Source: Streptomyces sp. 3214.6
Lineage (GTDB): Bacteria > Actinomycetota > Actinomycetes > Streptomycetales > Streptomycetaceae
NCBI RefSeq assembly: GCF_900129855.1
Contig: NZ_LT670819.1
Location: 868,001-932,000 of the forward strand
Reading direction: 5' to 3'
Length of the DNA stretch: 64,000 nt
Part shown: one piece after another, positions 17,204 through 25,203 of the stretch
Layout: each line of letters opens with the position of its first letter
How positions within the stretch are numbered: position 1 is the stretch's first letter
Notes under the pieces: model-generated
What the model was told of the DNA's origin: nothing
Seen by the model: the letters and a program-made list of their open reading frames with translations, nothing else
Database searches by the model: none
Position numbers and translations under genes: made by a program

Positions 17204-18640
17204 ATGACCGCGACCGCGCCCAAGGCTCCCACCGCACCAGGGGTGCGGTCCTGGTGGGGCATCCCGTACGCCACCGCCGAGCGGTACCGCCGCCCTGTGG
17301 TCGCGGATTTCGATCCGGAGCGCCCCTATGACCGCAAGGGTGTCGTCTCTGTCCAGCCCGATGCCGGCGACTGGCTCGAAGCGGACAGCGGGATGGGCGA
17401 GGACTGCCTGAATCTGAACGTGTGGGCTCCGGAGCAGCCGGCCGGGAAGGCGCTTCCGGTGGCCGTGTACATCCATGGTGGCGGATTCGAGTACGGCGCG
17501 AACACGCAGATCACCTCGAACGCCGCCGGTCTCGCCGCGTCGGGGCGGGTGGTGAGCATCTCGGTCAACTACAGGCTCGGCGCCCTGGGCGCGCTTTCGC
17601 TGTCGCAGTACGGCGGGCGGCTCGCCGAGGCCAGCAACCTGGGTCTGCAGGACGTCATCGCCGCGCTCACCTGGGTCGGGCAGAACATCGCCTCCTTCGG
17701 TGGCGACCCGGATGAGGTGACCGTCTTCGGCCACAGTGCCGGCGCCTACTCCACTCTCGGGCTGCTCGGGGCGTCCTCCGCGGACGGCCTGTACCGGCGG
17801 CTGGCCGGGTTCTCCGGCGCGCCCTCGCGTCTCGTCCCGGCCTGGTGGGCCGAGGAGCTCGCGGAGCGGTTTGTCACCGAACTCGGTGTCGCGGGCAACC
17901 CCGACAAGCTGATTGATCTCGACGCGGCGTCCCTGATGGCCGCCCTGCGCAAGGTCTGTCCGACGGACCTGGGAGTCCGTGGCGGGATGGACAACAAGAG
18001 TCTCGGTGTCGTCCTGGACGCCGGACAGCCCGGCGGGGTGCTGCACGAGCACCCCCTGGACGTCCTGGCCTCGGGCTCGCACCGGGACATCGACGTCCTT
18101 TTGAGCACGGCCAGCGACGAGATGGGCTGGTGGGTGGCGAACGACCTCGACCGGTTCGACCCGCACACCGTCGAGCGCGTCACCGACGAGTTCGCGGGGT
18201 GGCGCATTCCCCGCTCCCGCGCCAGGAAGATCGTCGACATCTACGACCAGGGCGGCCGCACCCCTGCCGAGGTCCGCGCCGCGTCCCTGACGGACTACAT
18301 CTTCACGCTCCCCGCGGCCCGTGGCGCGCTGGCCCACGCCGCCGCCGGCGGCAACGCCCATCTCCTCGCGATCGGGCCCGCCGAGGGCGCGCCCGCCGTG
18401 CACGGCACCGAGATGTACGCCCTGGTCGGCCAGGAAAAGCCGGGACGCAGCCCCGAACAGGCCGACCGTGACACGCGTATCCGCGACATCGTCCTCGACT
18501 TCGTCACCGGTGAACGGACCCGCCTGTGGCCCGCCGTCACGGACCGGCCCACCTCGGGAAGTGTCGGCAACCTTCCCTACGAGCCCAGCGCCCACTACCA
18601 GGAGGTCCTCGACCTGTTCGAGAACATCGCCCGCCCCTGA
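17204..18640 (+). CDS. type-B carboxylesterase
   Basis: A 478-residue alpha/beta hydrolase. The oxyanion hole is YIHGGGFEYG near residue 90, the nucleophile is Ser178 in FGHSAGAYS, and the likely acid and base are Glu in STASDEMGWW and His in AVHGTEMYAL. EDCLNLNVWAP near residue 67 is the B-family signature. There is no signal peptide, so it is intracellular and would hydrolyse carboxylic esters of unknown structure. ATG 17204 was chosen (ACGAAGGAATCTCACGCC upstream); the open frame begins earlier at 17129 without homology. It lies 60 bases before an oxidoreductase on the same strand, so a two-gene operon inside the inserted segment is likely. Confidence 0.9.
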   Translation: MTATAPKAPTAPGVRSWWGIPYATAERYRRPVVADFDPERPYDRKGVVSVQPDAGDWLEADSGMGEDCLNLNVWAPEQPAGKALPVAVYIHGGGFEYGANTQITSNAAGLAASGRVVSISVNYRLGALGALSLSQYGGRLAEASNLGLQDVIAALTWVGQNIASFGGDPDEVTVFGHSAGAYSTLGLLGASSADGLYRRLAGFSGAPSRLVPAWWAEELAERFVTELGVAGNPDKLIDLDAASLMAALRKVCPTDLGVRGGMDNKSLGVVLDAGQPGGVLHEHPLDVLASGSHRDIDVLLSTASDEMGWWVANDLDRFDPHTVERVTDEFAGWRIPRSRARKIVDIYDQGGRTPAEVRAASLTDYIFTLPAARGALAHAAAGGNAHLLAIGPAEGAPAVHGTEMYALVGQEKPGRSPEQADRDTRIRDIVLDFVTGERTRLWPAVTDRPTSGSVGNLPYEPSAHYQEVLDLFENIARP

Positions 18641-18699
18641 CGGTCACCAAGTGACCCGGAAACAGCGCACCAGGGGGCGAACAGAGTAAGGAGCTCGAC

Positions 18700-19722
18700 A
18701 TGAGCCAACCGTCAGCAGGCGGTGACGCCGCACGGGGGACGATGCGGGCCGTCGTCGTCGCCCGGCCCGGCGGCCTCGACGCACTTCAGATCAAGGATGT
18801 GCCGGTGCCCGTCCGCAGGCCCGGCTGGGTGCGGATCAGGGTGAAGGCGTTCGGCGTCAACGAGTCCGAGGTCACCACCCGCAAGGGAGAGTCGGACGGG
18901 GAGGTCACCTACCCGCGTGTGCCCGGCATCGAGGGCGTCGGCGTGGTCGATGAGGCCGACGAGGACAGCGGGCTGCGGCCGGGACAGCAGGTGGCCACGA
19001 TGATGGGCGGCATGGGCCGCTCGTACGACGGCGCGTACGCCCAGTACGTGAGCGTCCCAGCCGGGCAGGTCATCCCGTTCGAGTCCGGTCTGCCGTTGGA
19101 GGTCGTCGGTGCGCTGCCGGAGATGTTCCAGACCGCCTACGGATCGCTGACCACCGGCCTGGACCTCAAGGCCGGGCAGACGCTGCTGATCCGCGGCGGC
19201 ACCTCGACGGTCGGGCTGAGCGCGGCCACGATCGCGAAGGACCTCGGAGCCACCGTGCTGTCCACCACCCGCAGCCCGGCACGGGCCGGGGAATTGCGGG
19301 CCGCAGGCGTCGACCACCCCCTCCTCGACAGCGGCACGATCGTCGACCAGGTGCGCGAGCTGATGCCGGAGGGTGTCGACACCGTACTGGAGCTGGTGGG
19401 CTGCTCGGTCCTCGCCGACACCCTCCGCACCGTCCGCCGGCACGGCACTGTCTGCTTCACCGGAGCCCTGGCGGGCCAGTGGACGATCCCCGATTTCAGC
19501 CCGTTCATGATCCCGGGCGGGGTGCGGCTCACGTCCTACGGCGGTCAGGCAGCCGACCTCCCGGCCGATGTCTTCGCCCACCAGCTCCAGGCCATCGCCG
19601 CAGGACGCCTCAACGTCCCGGTCGCGAAGGTCTACCACGGCCTGGAACAGGTCCGTGACGCCCAGGCCGACGTCGAGTCCGGCACCACGCCGGGCAAGCA
19701 CGTCGTCGTCCTGGACTACTGA
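18700..19722 (+). CDS. NADPH:quinone oxidoreductase / MDR-family zinc-free alcohol dehydrogenase
   Basis: A 340-residue medium-chain dehydrogenase/reductase. The catalytic domain starts MRAVVVARPGGLDALQI and has FGVNESEV and PRVPGIEGVGVV. The Rossmann motif LLIRGGTSTVGLSAATIAK follows near residue 165, then DTVLELVG. The structural and catalytic zinc cysteines are absent, as in the quinone-oxidoreductase subgroup. It probably reduces quinones, enones or similar electrophiles with NADPH. ATG 18700 follows AAGGAGCTCGAC. Its place after an esterase suggests a small detoxification or catabolic unit, with the convergent TetR gene downstream as a possible regulator. Confidence 0.88.
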   Translation: MSQPSAGGDAARGTMRAVVVARPGGLDALQIKDVPVPVRRPGWVRIRVKAFGVNESEVTTRKGESDGEVTYPRVPGIEGVGVVDEADEDSGLRPGQQVATMMGGMGRSYDGAYAQYVSVPAGQVIPFESGLPLEVVGALPEMFQTAYGSLTTGLDLKAGQTLLIRGGTSTVGLSAATIAKDLGATVLSTTRSPARAGELRAAGVDHPLLDSGTIVDQVRELMPEGVDTVLELVGCSVLADTLRTVRRHGTVCFTGALAGQWTIPDFSPFMIPGGVRLTSYGGQAADLPADVFAHQLQAIAAGRLNVPVAKVYHGLEQVRDAQADVESGTTPGKHVVVLDY

Positions 19723-19807
19723 GCCCGGATCCCTCGACTTCATCGGCAAGGGCGGTCGGCGCCGTTTGAGGAATGTTCGAGGAGGGTGGCCGCCGGTCCG
19801 GGGGACG

Positions 19808-20437
19808 TCAGTGCGCTCGGGGGAAAAGCCGTTCGACAGCAGTCACCACCGCGGCGCGGCGGGCGGCGGTGGTGGGGTCCACGGCGTGTGCGGCAGCGGC
19901 CTCGCTGAGTTCGGGTTGCGACGCCCAGGTCATGGCGATCTGGTTGACCAGGGCGAGGACATCGGGCGGATCCCAGGCGGGGTCAAGCTGTCCGGCTTGC
20001 TGCGCCTGGCGGAGCTGGTCGATTTTGCGGGCGATCACTGCCTGGTCGGGATCGTCGGCAATGGCTCTGGTGCCCGGCAGCTCGAGGCGGCCCCAGGTGA
20101 TCAGGCGGTGGTGGTCTGGACGGGCGACGAAGTAGTCGAACAGGCGGCCCGCGTAGCCAGGCAGGTCGGACGCGTCCATCTGGGTGGCCTCGGCGATGAC
20201 GACGTACTCCCGTGCAGCGACAGCCGAATAGAGCGCGTCTTTGCCGCGGAAGTAGGCATAGACGCGTTCTTTGCTGGTCCTGGCGAGCTTGGCGATCCGG
20301 TCCACACGGGCCCCGGCAATGCCGTGGCGGGCGAACTCCTCCATGGCAGCGGCAAGGATGCGCTCGCGCGTGGTGTCACCGCCCGCGGCGGCTCCTGCGG
20401 GCGCTGCGGTCTGGCCGGAATCGCGGGACTGGGACAT
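19808..20437 (-). CDS. TetR-family transcriptional regulator
   Basis: A 209-residue regulator. The N-terminal helix-turn-helix reads TRERILAAAMEEFARHGIAG, then VDRIAKLARTSKERVYAYFRGKD in continuation (about residues 22-66), the TetR DNA-binding signature. The C-terminal ligand domain fits no named subfamily with certainty. ATG 20437 was chosen because the open frame further upstream runs through operator-like DNA without homology. It is divergent from the aldo-keto reductase gene and separated from it by 124 bases containing two inverted repeats, so it very likely represses that gene and itself. It also converges with the quinone-type oxidoreductase. Confidence 0.9.
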   Translation of the reverse strand: MSQSRDSGQTAAPAGAAAGGDTTRERILAAAMEEFARHGIAGARVDRIAKLARTSKERVYAYFRGKDALYSAVAAREYVVIAEATQMDASDLPGYAGRLFDYFVARPDHHRLITWGRLELPGTRAIADDPDQAVIARKIDQLRQAQQAGQLDPAWDPPDVLALVNQIAMTWASQPELSEAAAAHAVDPTTAARRAAVVTAVERLFPRAH

Positions 20438-20453
20438 AGCCCCAGGATAGAGC

Positions 20454-20468
20454 ACCGAACCGTTTGGT
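20454..20468. promoter_or_regulatory. TetR operator candidate 1
   Basis: ACCGAAC-C-GTTTGGT is a 15-base inverted repeat with 6 of 7 arm positions paired. It lies 17 bases upstream of the tetR start in the divergent tetR/aldo-keto reductase interval. It shares the half-site (A)CCGAAC/GTTYGGT with the second repeat at 20499-20517. Confidence 0.5.
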
Positions 20469-20498
20469 TTGGCATCCGGGCGGTCGGCGCGTAGGGTC

Positions 20499-20517
20499 AA
20501 ACGGAACAGTTCGGTTT
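20499..20517. promoter_or_regulatory. TetR operator candidate 2
   Basis: AAACGGAAC-A-GTTCGGTTT is a 19-base inverted repeat with 8 of 9 arm positions paired, centred in the 124-base divergent interval and 44 bases before the aldo-keto reductase ATG. The length and symmetry suit a TetR dimer. The spacing to site 1 (about 47 bases centre to centre) would let two dimers control the two divergent promoters. Confidence 0.6.
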
Positions 20518-20561
20518 GGCCTCCGCGGGTGAAGCCGGCGAACCACTGAGGGAGTGAACTC

Positions 20562-21554
20562 ATGCAGCATCGCAATCTGGGCTCTCAGGGCCTGCGCGTC
20601 TCGGCGCTCGGCCTGGGGACTATGGGCATGTCCATGGCCTACGGCGCCTCGAACGACGACGAGGGCATCGCGACCATCCGCCGCGCCCACGAACTCGGGA
20701 TCGACTTCTTCGACACCGCCGAGCTGTACGGCGCCGGTACCGGCAGCAACGAGATCCTCCTGGGCAAGGCAGTCAAGAACTTCCGCGACGAGGTGGTCCT
20801 CGCCACCAAGTTCGGCTTCGACATGACCGCCCCGGCGCTCAGCCCCGCCTTCAACAGCCGCCCGGAAAACATCCGCAAGGTCGCCGAGAACAGCCTGCGC
20901 TACCTGCAGAGCGACCACATCGACCTCTTCTACCAGCACATCTCCGACCCGGACGCTCCGGTCGAGGAGGTCGCCGGCGTGGTCGGCGAACTGATCGCCG
21001 AAGGCAAGGTGAAGTACTTCGGCCTGAGCAACGTCGGCCCCCAGTACATCCGCCGCGCCCACGCCGTCACCCCCGTCTCCGTGCTCCAGTACGAGTACTC
21101 GCTCTTCGAGCGGGAGGTAGAGGAGAAGATCCTTCCCGTCCTGCGGGAACTCGGCATCGGCCTGGTGCCCTACTCCCCGCTCGGCCGGGGCTTCCTCACC
21201 GGCCAGGTCAAGCCCGCCAGCGAGTACCCCGCGGACGACATGCGCAGCTGGGACGAGCGTTGGCAGGGCGAGAACTACACGTACAACCTGCACGCCACCG
21301 AACAGCTCAAGAACCTGGCCGACACCAAGGGCATCACCACCGCCCAGCTCGCGCTGGCCTGGCTGCTCGCCCAGGGCGAGGACATCGCGCCCATCCCCGG
21401 CACCCGCAGCACCAAGCGCCTCGAGGAGAACGCCGGCGCCACCGACGTCCAGCTCTCGGCCGCCGACCTGGCCCGCATCGCCGAGATCCTTCCCCACGGC
21501 TCGGCAGGCAGCCGCCTCCCGGCCGCGGTACTGTCCAGCTTCACCACAGACTGA
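20562..21554 (+). CDS. aldo/keto reductase
   Basis: A 330-residue TIM-barrel oxidoreductase of the AKR family. The catalytic tetrad is visible: Asp in IDFFDTAELYG, Tyr in the same segment, Lys in VLATKFGFD and His in LFYQHISD. The NADPH-binding C-terminal part has PIPGTRSTKRLEEN. It reduces aldehydes or ketones with NADPH; the substrate cannot be read. GAGGGAGTGAACTC lies just before the ATG. Together with the divergent TetR gene and the two inverted repeats it forms a self-contained repressible unit within the inserted segment. It converges with the AraC-family gene. Confidence 0.92.
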   Translation: MQHRNLGSQGLRVSALGLGTMGMSMAYGASNDDEGIATIRRAHELGIDFFDTAELYGAGTGSNEILLGKAVKNFRDEVVLATKFGFDMTAPALSPAFNSRPENIRKVAENSLRYLQSDHIDLFYQHISDPDAPVEEVAGVVGELIAEGKVKYFGLSNVGPQYIRRAHAVTPVSVLQYEYSLFEREVEEKILPVLRELGIGLVPYSPLGRGFLTGQVKPASEYPADDMRSWDERWQGENYTYNLHATEQLKNLADTKGITTAQLALAWLLAQGEDIAPIPGTRSTKRLEENAGATDVQLSAADLARIAEILPHGSAGSRLPAAVLSSFTTD

Positions 21555-21608
21555 CCGCGCCGGGAGCCATCTCCTCCTGACGGGCAAGAGGCCTGCGCCG
21601 CGTTTCCG

Positions 21609-22544
21609 TCACGCGTCGGTCCTGGCTGCGCGGGCCGCGAAGGCGGCCGGGGTGAGGCCGGTGCGGTCGCGGAAGAAGCGGCCGAAGTTCGCGGGGTCGG
21701 TGAAGCCGAGGTGGACGGCCACGGCCCGGGCATCCCACCGGGCTGCTCCCAGCAGGCGCCGGGCTTCCAGGAGGCGCCTCTCGTCGATGAGTTCACGTAC
21801 TCCCTTGCCGGCGGCATCCTGGGCGGCGCGGCTGAGGGTGCGGACCGAGCAGCCGAGCAACTCGGCGTAGTCCGCGGCCTGGTGCAGCTCGCGAAAGTGC
21901 AGCTCCAAGGCGTCCAGGAAGCGTCGGTATCTGTCGGCGCGGCCCGCGCCGGCCGTGGCCGTCCCGGTGGGGGCGATGCCCGGGGAGTTGGCCAGGCGCA
22001 GCAGCAGTGATTCGAGCAGGCTGCGCCGCAGCGCGTGGTGGATGTCGAGAGGGCGGCGCCCCAGTGCGCGGTGTTCGTCCAGGAGTTGGAGTGCCGTCTG
22101 CTGGAGCCAGGCGGTGTCGTCGGGGTGCGGGCTGAGCACGGCAGGTGCCCCGTGCGCGGTGAGCGGGGCCAGGAGACGGGTGAGGTCGGGCCGCAGTACG
22201 TCCGGTTCGAACAGGATGAACGGGCCGCGGGCCGCGCCGGGCGGATGCCAGCACTGCGCGTGCCCGGGACGCACCCAAAGCCACTGGCCTGGGGTGACGG
22301 TCCGCGTGACGTGGTCGACGTCGTGCCGCAGCTCACCCTCGGTGACCGCGATGAGGTAGTGGAAGGTGGCACGGCCCGGACGGGGCGGGTTCCACGGCCA
22401 GTCGTCGTGGTGGGCGAAGAAGTCCTCGACGGTGCTCACCTCGAGGCCGTAGGGGGTACCGACCGGGGGCTGGAAACCGAACAGCGGAACCACAGCCGGA
22501 CCGGCCGCGGTTCCACTCGGGCCGGGGTGTCGCTTGTCGACCAT
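21609..22544 (-). CDS. AraC-family transcriptional regulator
   Basis: A 311-residue regulator. The N-terminal 170 residues form a cupin-like sensor (RATFHYLIAVTEGELRHD, then VTPGQWLWVRPGHAQCWHPP). The C-terminal 100 residues hold the paired helix-turn-helix, with YAELLGCSVRTLSRAAQD and VAVHLGFTDPANFGRFF followed by GLTPAAFA, the AraC signature. ATG 22544 (or GTG 22547) was chosen because the sensor domain begins there; the longer frame to 22919 overlaps the divergent gene. It faces away from the YjbR pair with a 132-base shared control region, and it may regulate that pair. Confidence 0.9.
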   Translation of the reverse strand: MVDKRHPGPSGTAAGPAVVPLFGFQPPVGTPYGLEVSTVEDFFAHHDDWPWNPPRPGRATFHYLIAVTEGELRHDVDHVTRTVTPGQWLWVRPGHAQCWHPPGAARGPFILFEPDVLRPDLTRLLAPLTAHGAPAVLSPHPDDTAWLQQTALQLLDEHRALGRRPLDIHHALRRSLLESLLLRLANSPGIAPTGTATAGAGRADRYRRFLDALELHFRELHQAADYAELLGCSVRTLSRAAQDAAGKGVRELIDERRLLEARRLLGAARWDARAVAVHLGFTDPANFGRFFRDRTGLTPAAFAARAARTDA

Positions 22545-22676
22545 CACGTGTCCGCAGCCTACCGCCCTTCTGGGCGGCTGCGGCGCAAGGATGGGACGAG
22601 CCACCGCGCCCGCGCGGCGCGCCCTCCGCATTCCTCGATGCCACAGTCCGTCACCACCTGAGGAAGGCAACGCCCC

Positions 22677-23072
22677 ATGAACGGATCGGCCCTGCACAAG
22701 ACCGCCGCCGAATGCGCGGAGGAACTCCCGGGATCCCAGCTGGAGCACCCCTTCGGCCCCGACTGGGAGGTCTACAAGGTGCGCGGCAAGGTGTTCATGC
22801 TGATGACGGAAGTCCCGGGGCGGCCCGTCGTGATCCTCAAGGCGGACCCCGGAGAGGCCCACGCCCTGCGGGAGCAGTACAGCCACATCACCCCCGGCTA
22901 TCACATGAACAAGAAGCACTGGATCACCGTGGAGGGCGGAGAAGGCGTCGACAAGGAGCTCGTCCGGGAGCTCGTCACCGACTCCTACCTGCTCGTCGTC
23001 GCCCAGCTACCCAAGGCCGAGCGGCCCGTCGACCCGCACACCTATTGCACCGGCACGCGGGCGGCCCGGTGA
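22677..23072 (+). CDS. MmcQ/YjbR family protein, first of a tandem pair
   Basis: A 131-residue protein of the YjbR/MmcQ fold. The family pattern is clear: LEHPFGPDWEVYKVRGKVFML in two pieces, VILKADPGEAHALREQY and GYHMNKKHWITVEGG. The fold (double-wing, CyaY-like) is often called DNA-binding, but a function has not been settled. ATG 22677 follows GAGGAAGGCAACGCCCC. It overlaps the next gene by four bases (GTGA), and that gene is its paralogue. Confidence 0.85.
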   Translation: MNGSALHKTAAECAEELPGSQLEHPFGPDWEVYKVRGKVFMLMTEVPGRPVVILKADPGEAHALREQYSHITPGYHMNKKHWITVEGGEGVDKELVRELVTDSYLLVVAQLPKAERPVDPHTYCTGTRAAR

Positions 23073-23437
23073 GCGCGGCCGGTGACCGGCTCCAGGACAT
23101 CGCCCGCCAGGCGGCCCTGTCCCTCCCCGACGTCAGCCACGGCTACCCCTTCGCTCCGGGACTCGACGTATACAAGGTCGCCGGCAAGGTGTTCCTGATC
23201 GTCACCGACGACCCGGACGACCAGATCATCACGGTCAAGTGCGAGCCCGAGCACGCGCGGGCACTGGAGCGTGGCCACGCCTCGATCACGCCGGGCCGCT
23301 ACCTCGACAAGCGCCACTGGATCTCACTGGGGCCGGGACCCGGCGTCACCGAACGGCTGATCACCGACGCGGTCGAGGATTCCTACAACCTGGCCGCCGA
23401 GCAGTTGCCGAGAGGCAACCGCCCCAGAGCCCGATGA
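23069..23437 (+). CDS. MmcQ/YjbR family protein, second of a tandem pair
   Basis: A 122-residue paralogue of the preceding gene, starting at GTG 23069 inside its stop. It shows the same order of motifs: VSHGYPFAPGLDVYKVAGKV, FLIVTDDP, IITVKCEPEHARALE, and RYLDKRHWISLGPG. The pair appears to be a local duplication with substantial divergence, and tight coupling suggests they may form a heteromer. No regulator is co-transcribed; the divergent AraC gene is the likeliest controller. The molecular function of the family is unknown. Confidence 0.82.
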   Translation: MSAAGDRLQDIARQAALSLPDVSHGYPFAPGLDVYKVAGKVFLIVTDDPDDQIITVKCEPEHARALERGHASITPGRYLDKRHWISLGPGPGVTERLITDAVEDSYNLAAEQLPRGNRPRAR

Positions 23438-23573
23438 GCCCCGCGAGATTCCTGCGGGGCCGCCGGGCTCGGGAAGACACCATCGCCCGACTCCTCACCG
23501 ACGACCGCGAGATGGCATTCAAGCCGGTGCCGGCCACCTTCCCCGGCTCAGCAGAACCGCCCCCGGCCTCGAT

Positions 23574-23593
23574 GGTAAGTGGATCGACTTGCC
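23574..23593. promoter_or_regulatory. TetR operator candidate upstream of SDR gene, distal
   Basis: GGTAAGT-GGATCG-ACTTGCC is a 20-base inverted repeat with 6 of 7 arm positions paired. It is nearly the same sequence as the proximal repeat at 23625-23644 and lies 51 bases upstream of it. Both share ATCGACTTRCC on the right arm. Confidence 0.6.
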
Positions 23594-23624
23594 ATGAGCG
23601 AGGCGCGGGGGCTACCTTTTTGAA

Positions 23625-23644
23625 GGTGAGTCCATCGACTTACC
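23625..23644. promoter_or_regulatory. TetR operator candidate upstream of SDR gene, proximal
   Basis: GGTGAGT-CCATCG-ACTTACC is a 20-base inverted repeat (6 of 7 arm positions paired) ending 26 bases before the SDR start. With its near-copy at 23574-23593 it brackets ACCTTTTTGAAGGT (23613-23626), a further small palindrome. The downstream TetR gene at 24472 is the probable binder. Confidence 0.62.
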
Positions 23645-23670
23645 TTACTTCTCGGCGAGGAACAATCACC

Positions 23671-24432
23671 ATGAATCGTCTTGCGGGCAAGCGCGCCCTC
23701 ATCACCGGCGGCACGAGCGGCATCGGTCTGGAGACCGCGCAGCGTTTTGTCGCGGAAGGGGCCGACGTGCTGGTCACGGGCGTCACCCCGGCCAGCATCG
23801 ACAGGGCGCGGCAGATCCTCGGGGACAAGGTTCCGGTCGTACAGGCCGACGCACGCGATCTCAATGCGCAGCGCGGCCTGGCCAAGCAGGTGCGCGAGCA
23901 CTTCGGGCAGCTGGACGTGGCGTTCCTGAACGCCGGCGTCTCGGACTGGCGGCCGTTCGAGGACCACACGGAAGACAGCTACGACCGGCTCTTCGACATC
24001 AACGTCAAGAGCGTCTTCTTCCTGACGCAGGCATTGGTGCCGGTGCTGGCCGACTCGTCCTCGGTCATCCTCAACGCGTCCAACAGCGCGCACGGCGGAT
24101 ACGGGAATTCGAACGCCTACGCCGCGACGAAGGCGGCTGTCTCCTCCCTGATGCGGTCGTGGAACGCGGACCTGCTCAGGTCGCACGGCATCCGGTTCAA
24201 CGCGGTCAGCCCCGGCCCGGTGAACACCCCGCTGTACTCCGCCGCCAAGCTCGGGATCGAGGACCTCGCGCAGCAGACGGCGGTTCTGGAGACGATCAGC
24301 TCCGGCATCCCGCTGGAACGCATGGGCATGCCCGGGGAGATCGCGGAAGCCGTCGTGTACCTGGCCTCCGACGCCTCGGCCTTCGTTGTGGGCCAGGACC
24401 TTATCCTGGACGGCGGCCAGACCGTCCTCTGA
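23671..24432 (+). CDS. SDR-family oxidoreductase
   Basis: A 253-residue classical short-chain dehydrogenase. It has the cofactor motif TGGTSGIGLETA, NAGVS, the active-site Ser in NASNSAHGG, Tyr and Lys in NAYAATKAA, and SPGPVNTPLY. It oxidises or reduces an alcohol/ketone with NAD(P)(H); the substrate is unknown. ATG 23671 was chosen by homology, with a weak GCGAGGAA upstream; the long frame to 23239 has no homology. The two near-identical inverted repeats immediately upstream and the TetR gene 39 bases downstream make a repressor-controlled pair. Confidence 0.9.
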   Translation: MNRLAGKRALITGGTSGIGLETAQRFVAEGADVLVTGVTPASIDRARQILGDKVPVVQADARDLNAQRGLAKQVREHFGQLDVAFLNAGVSDWRPFEDHTEDSYDRLFDINVKSVFFLTQALVPVLADSSSVILNASNSAHGGYGNSNAYAATKAAVSSLMRSWNADLLRSHGIRFNAVSPGPVNTPLYSAAKLGIEDLAQQTAVLETISSGIPLERMGMPGEIAEAVVYLASDASAFVVGQDLILDGGQTVL

Positions 24433-24471
24433 CAGCGGGGACGCGGCCGGGGACGGGCGAGAGGCGTGGGT

Positions 24472-25158
24472 ATGTCGGTGGCGGACCGAGCACAAACCGG
24501 TGACGACACGTGCCGAACCGGGTATCACGCGCAGATCAAAGAGGAGAACCGCGCGCGCATCATCCGTGCCGCCCGCGACCTCTTCCTCGCCCGGGGATAC
24601 GACAAGACCTCCCTCGCCCAGATCGCCAGGGAGGCCCGCGTCTCCACCGGCACCCTCTTCAAGCGGTACCCCTCCAAGGCCGCGTTGTTCGCGGCCGTCA
24701 CCTCCGAACAGTGGCAGCTGGACATGGAGTACGCCGCACCGCCCCCGCCCGGTGACCCGCGGTACGGTCTGGACCACATCGGCCGCGACTACGCCTGCCT
24801 GGTCGCGCGGCCCGGCACAGCAGCGCTGTGCCGCCTCATCATTACCGAACTGCCCCAGATGCCCGAACTCGCCGACATCGTCGGCACCGGGTTCGCCATC
24901 GACCGCGGGCCCTTCTTCGACCGGCTCCGCGACTACCTGGACGCCGAAGCACAGGCCGGCACACTCGACTTCCGTTCGGCCGACGGACGGCCACAGTCGG
25001 CATCCGCGGTGGCAGAGCAGTTCCTCGGCATGATCTGCAGCCAGTTCCTGTGGCCTCAACTCGTACGGACCGACTTCGTCCCGCCCAACCCCACCGACGC
25101 CGCGATCGTGGACGAAGCCGTCGCCCTCATGCTCACCCGCTACAGCACCGGATCCTGA
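24472..25158 (+). CDS. TetR-family transcriptional regulator
   Basis: A 228-residue regulator with the HTH at about residues 22-70: NRARIIRAARDLFLARGYDK, then TSLAQIAREARVSTGTLFKRY. The C-terminal part resembles the TetR/AcrR group with an AefR-like C-terminal domain (FLGMICSQFLWPQLV). ATG 24472 was chosen, with CGAGAGG 6 bases upstream of it; GTG 24466 would leave almost no spacing. It follows the SDR gene on the same strand, so it would be autoregulated through the operators at 23574-23644. It is the last intact gene before the integrase copy. Confidence 0.9.
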   Translation: MSVADRAQTGDDTCRTGYHAQIKEENRARIIRAARDLFLARGYDKTSLAQIAREARVSTGTLFKRYPSKAALFAAVTSEQWQLDMEYAAPPPPGDPRYGLDHIGRDYACLVARPGTAALCRLIITELPQMPELADIVGTGFAIDRGPFFDRLRDYLDAEAQAGTLDFRSADGRPQSASAVAEQFLGMICSQFLWPQLVRTDFVPPNPTDAAIVDEAVALMLTRYSTGS

Positions 25159-25203
25159 TCCCCGGACCAGCCGGGTCGCTGATCGCCTATGCACAAGGGT
25201 GCT

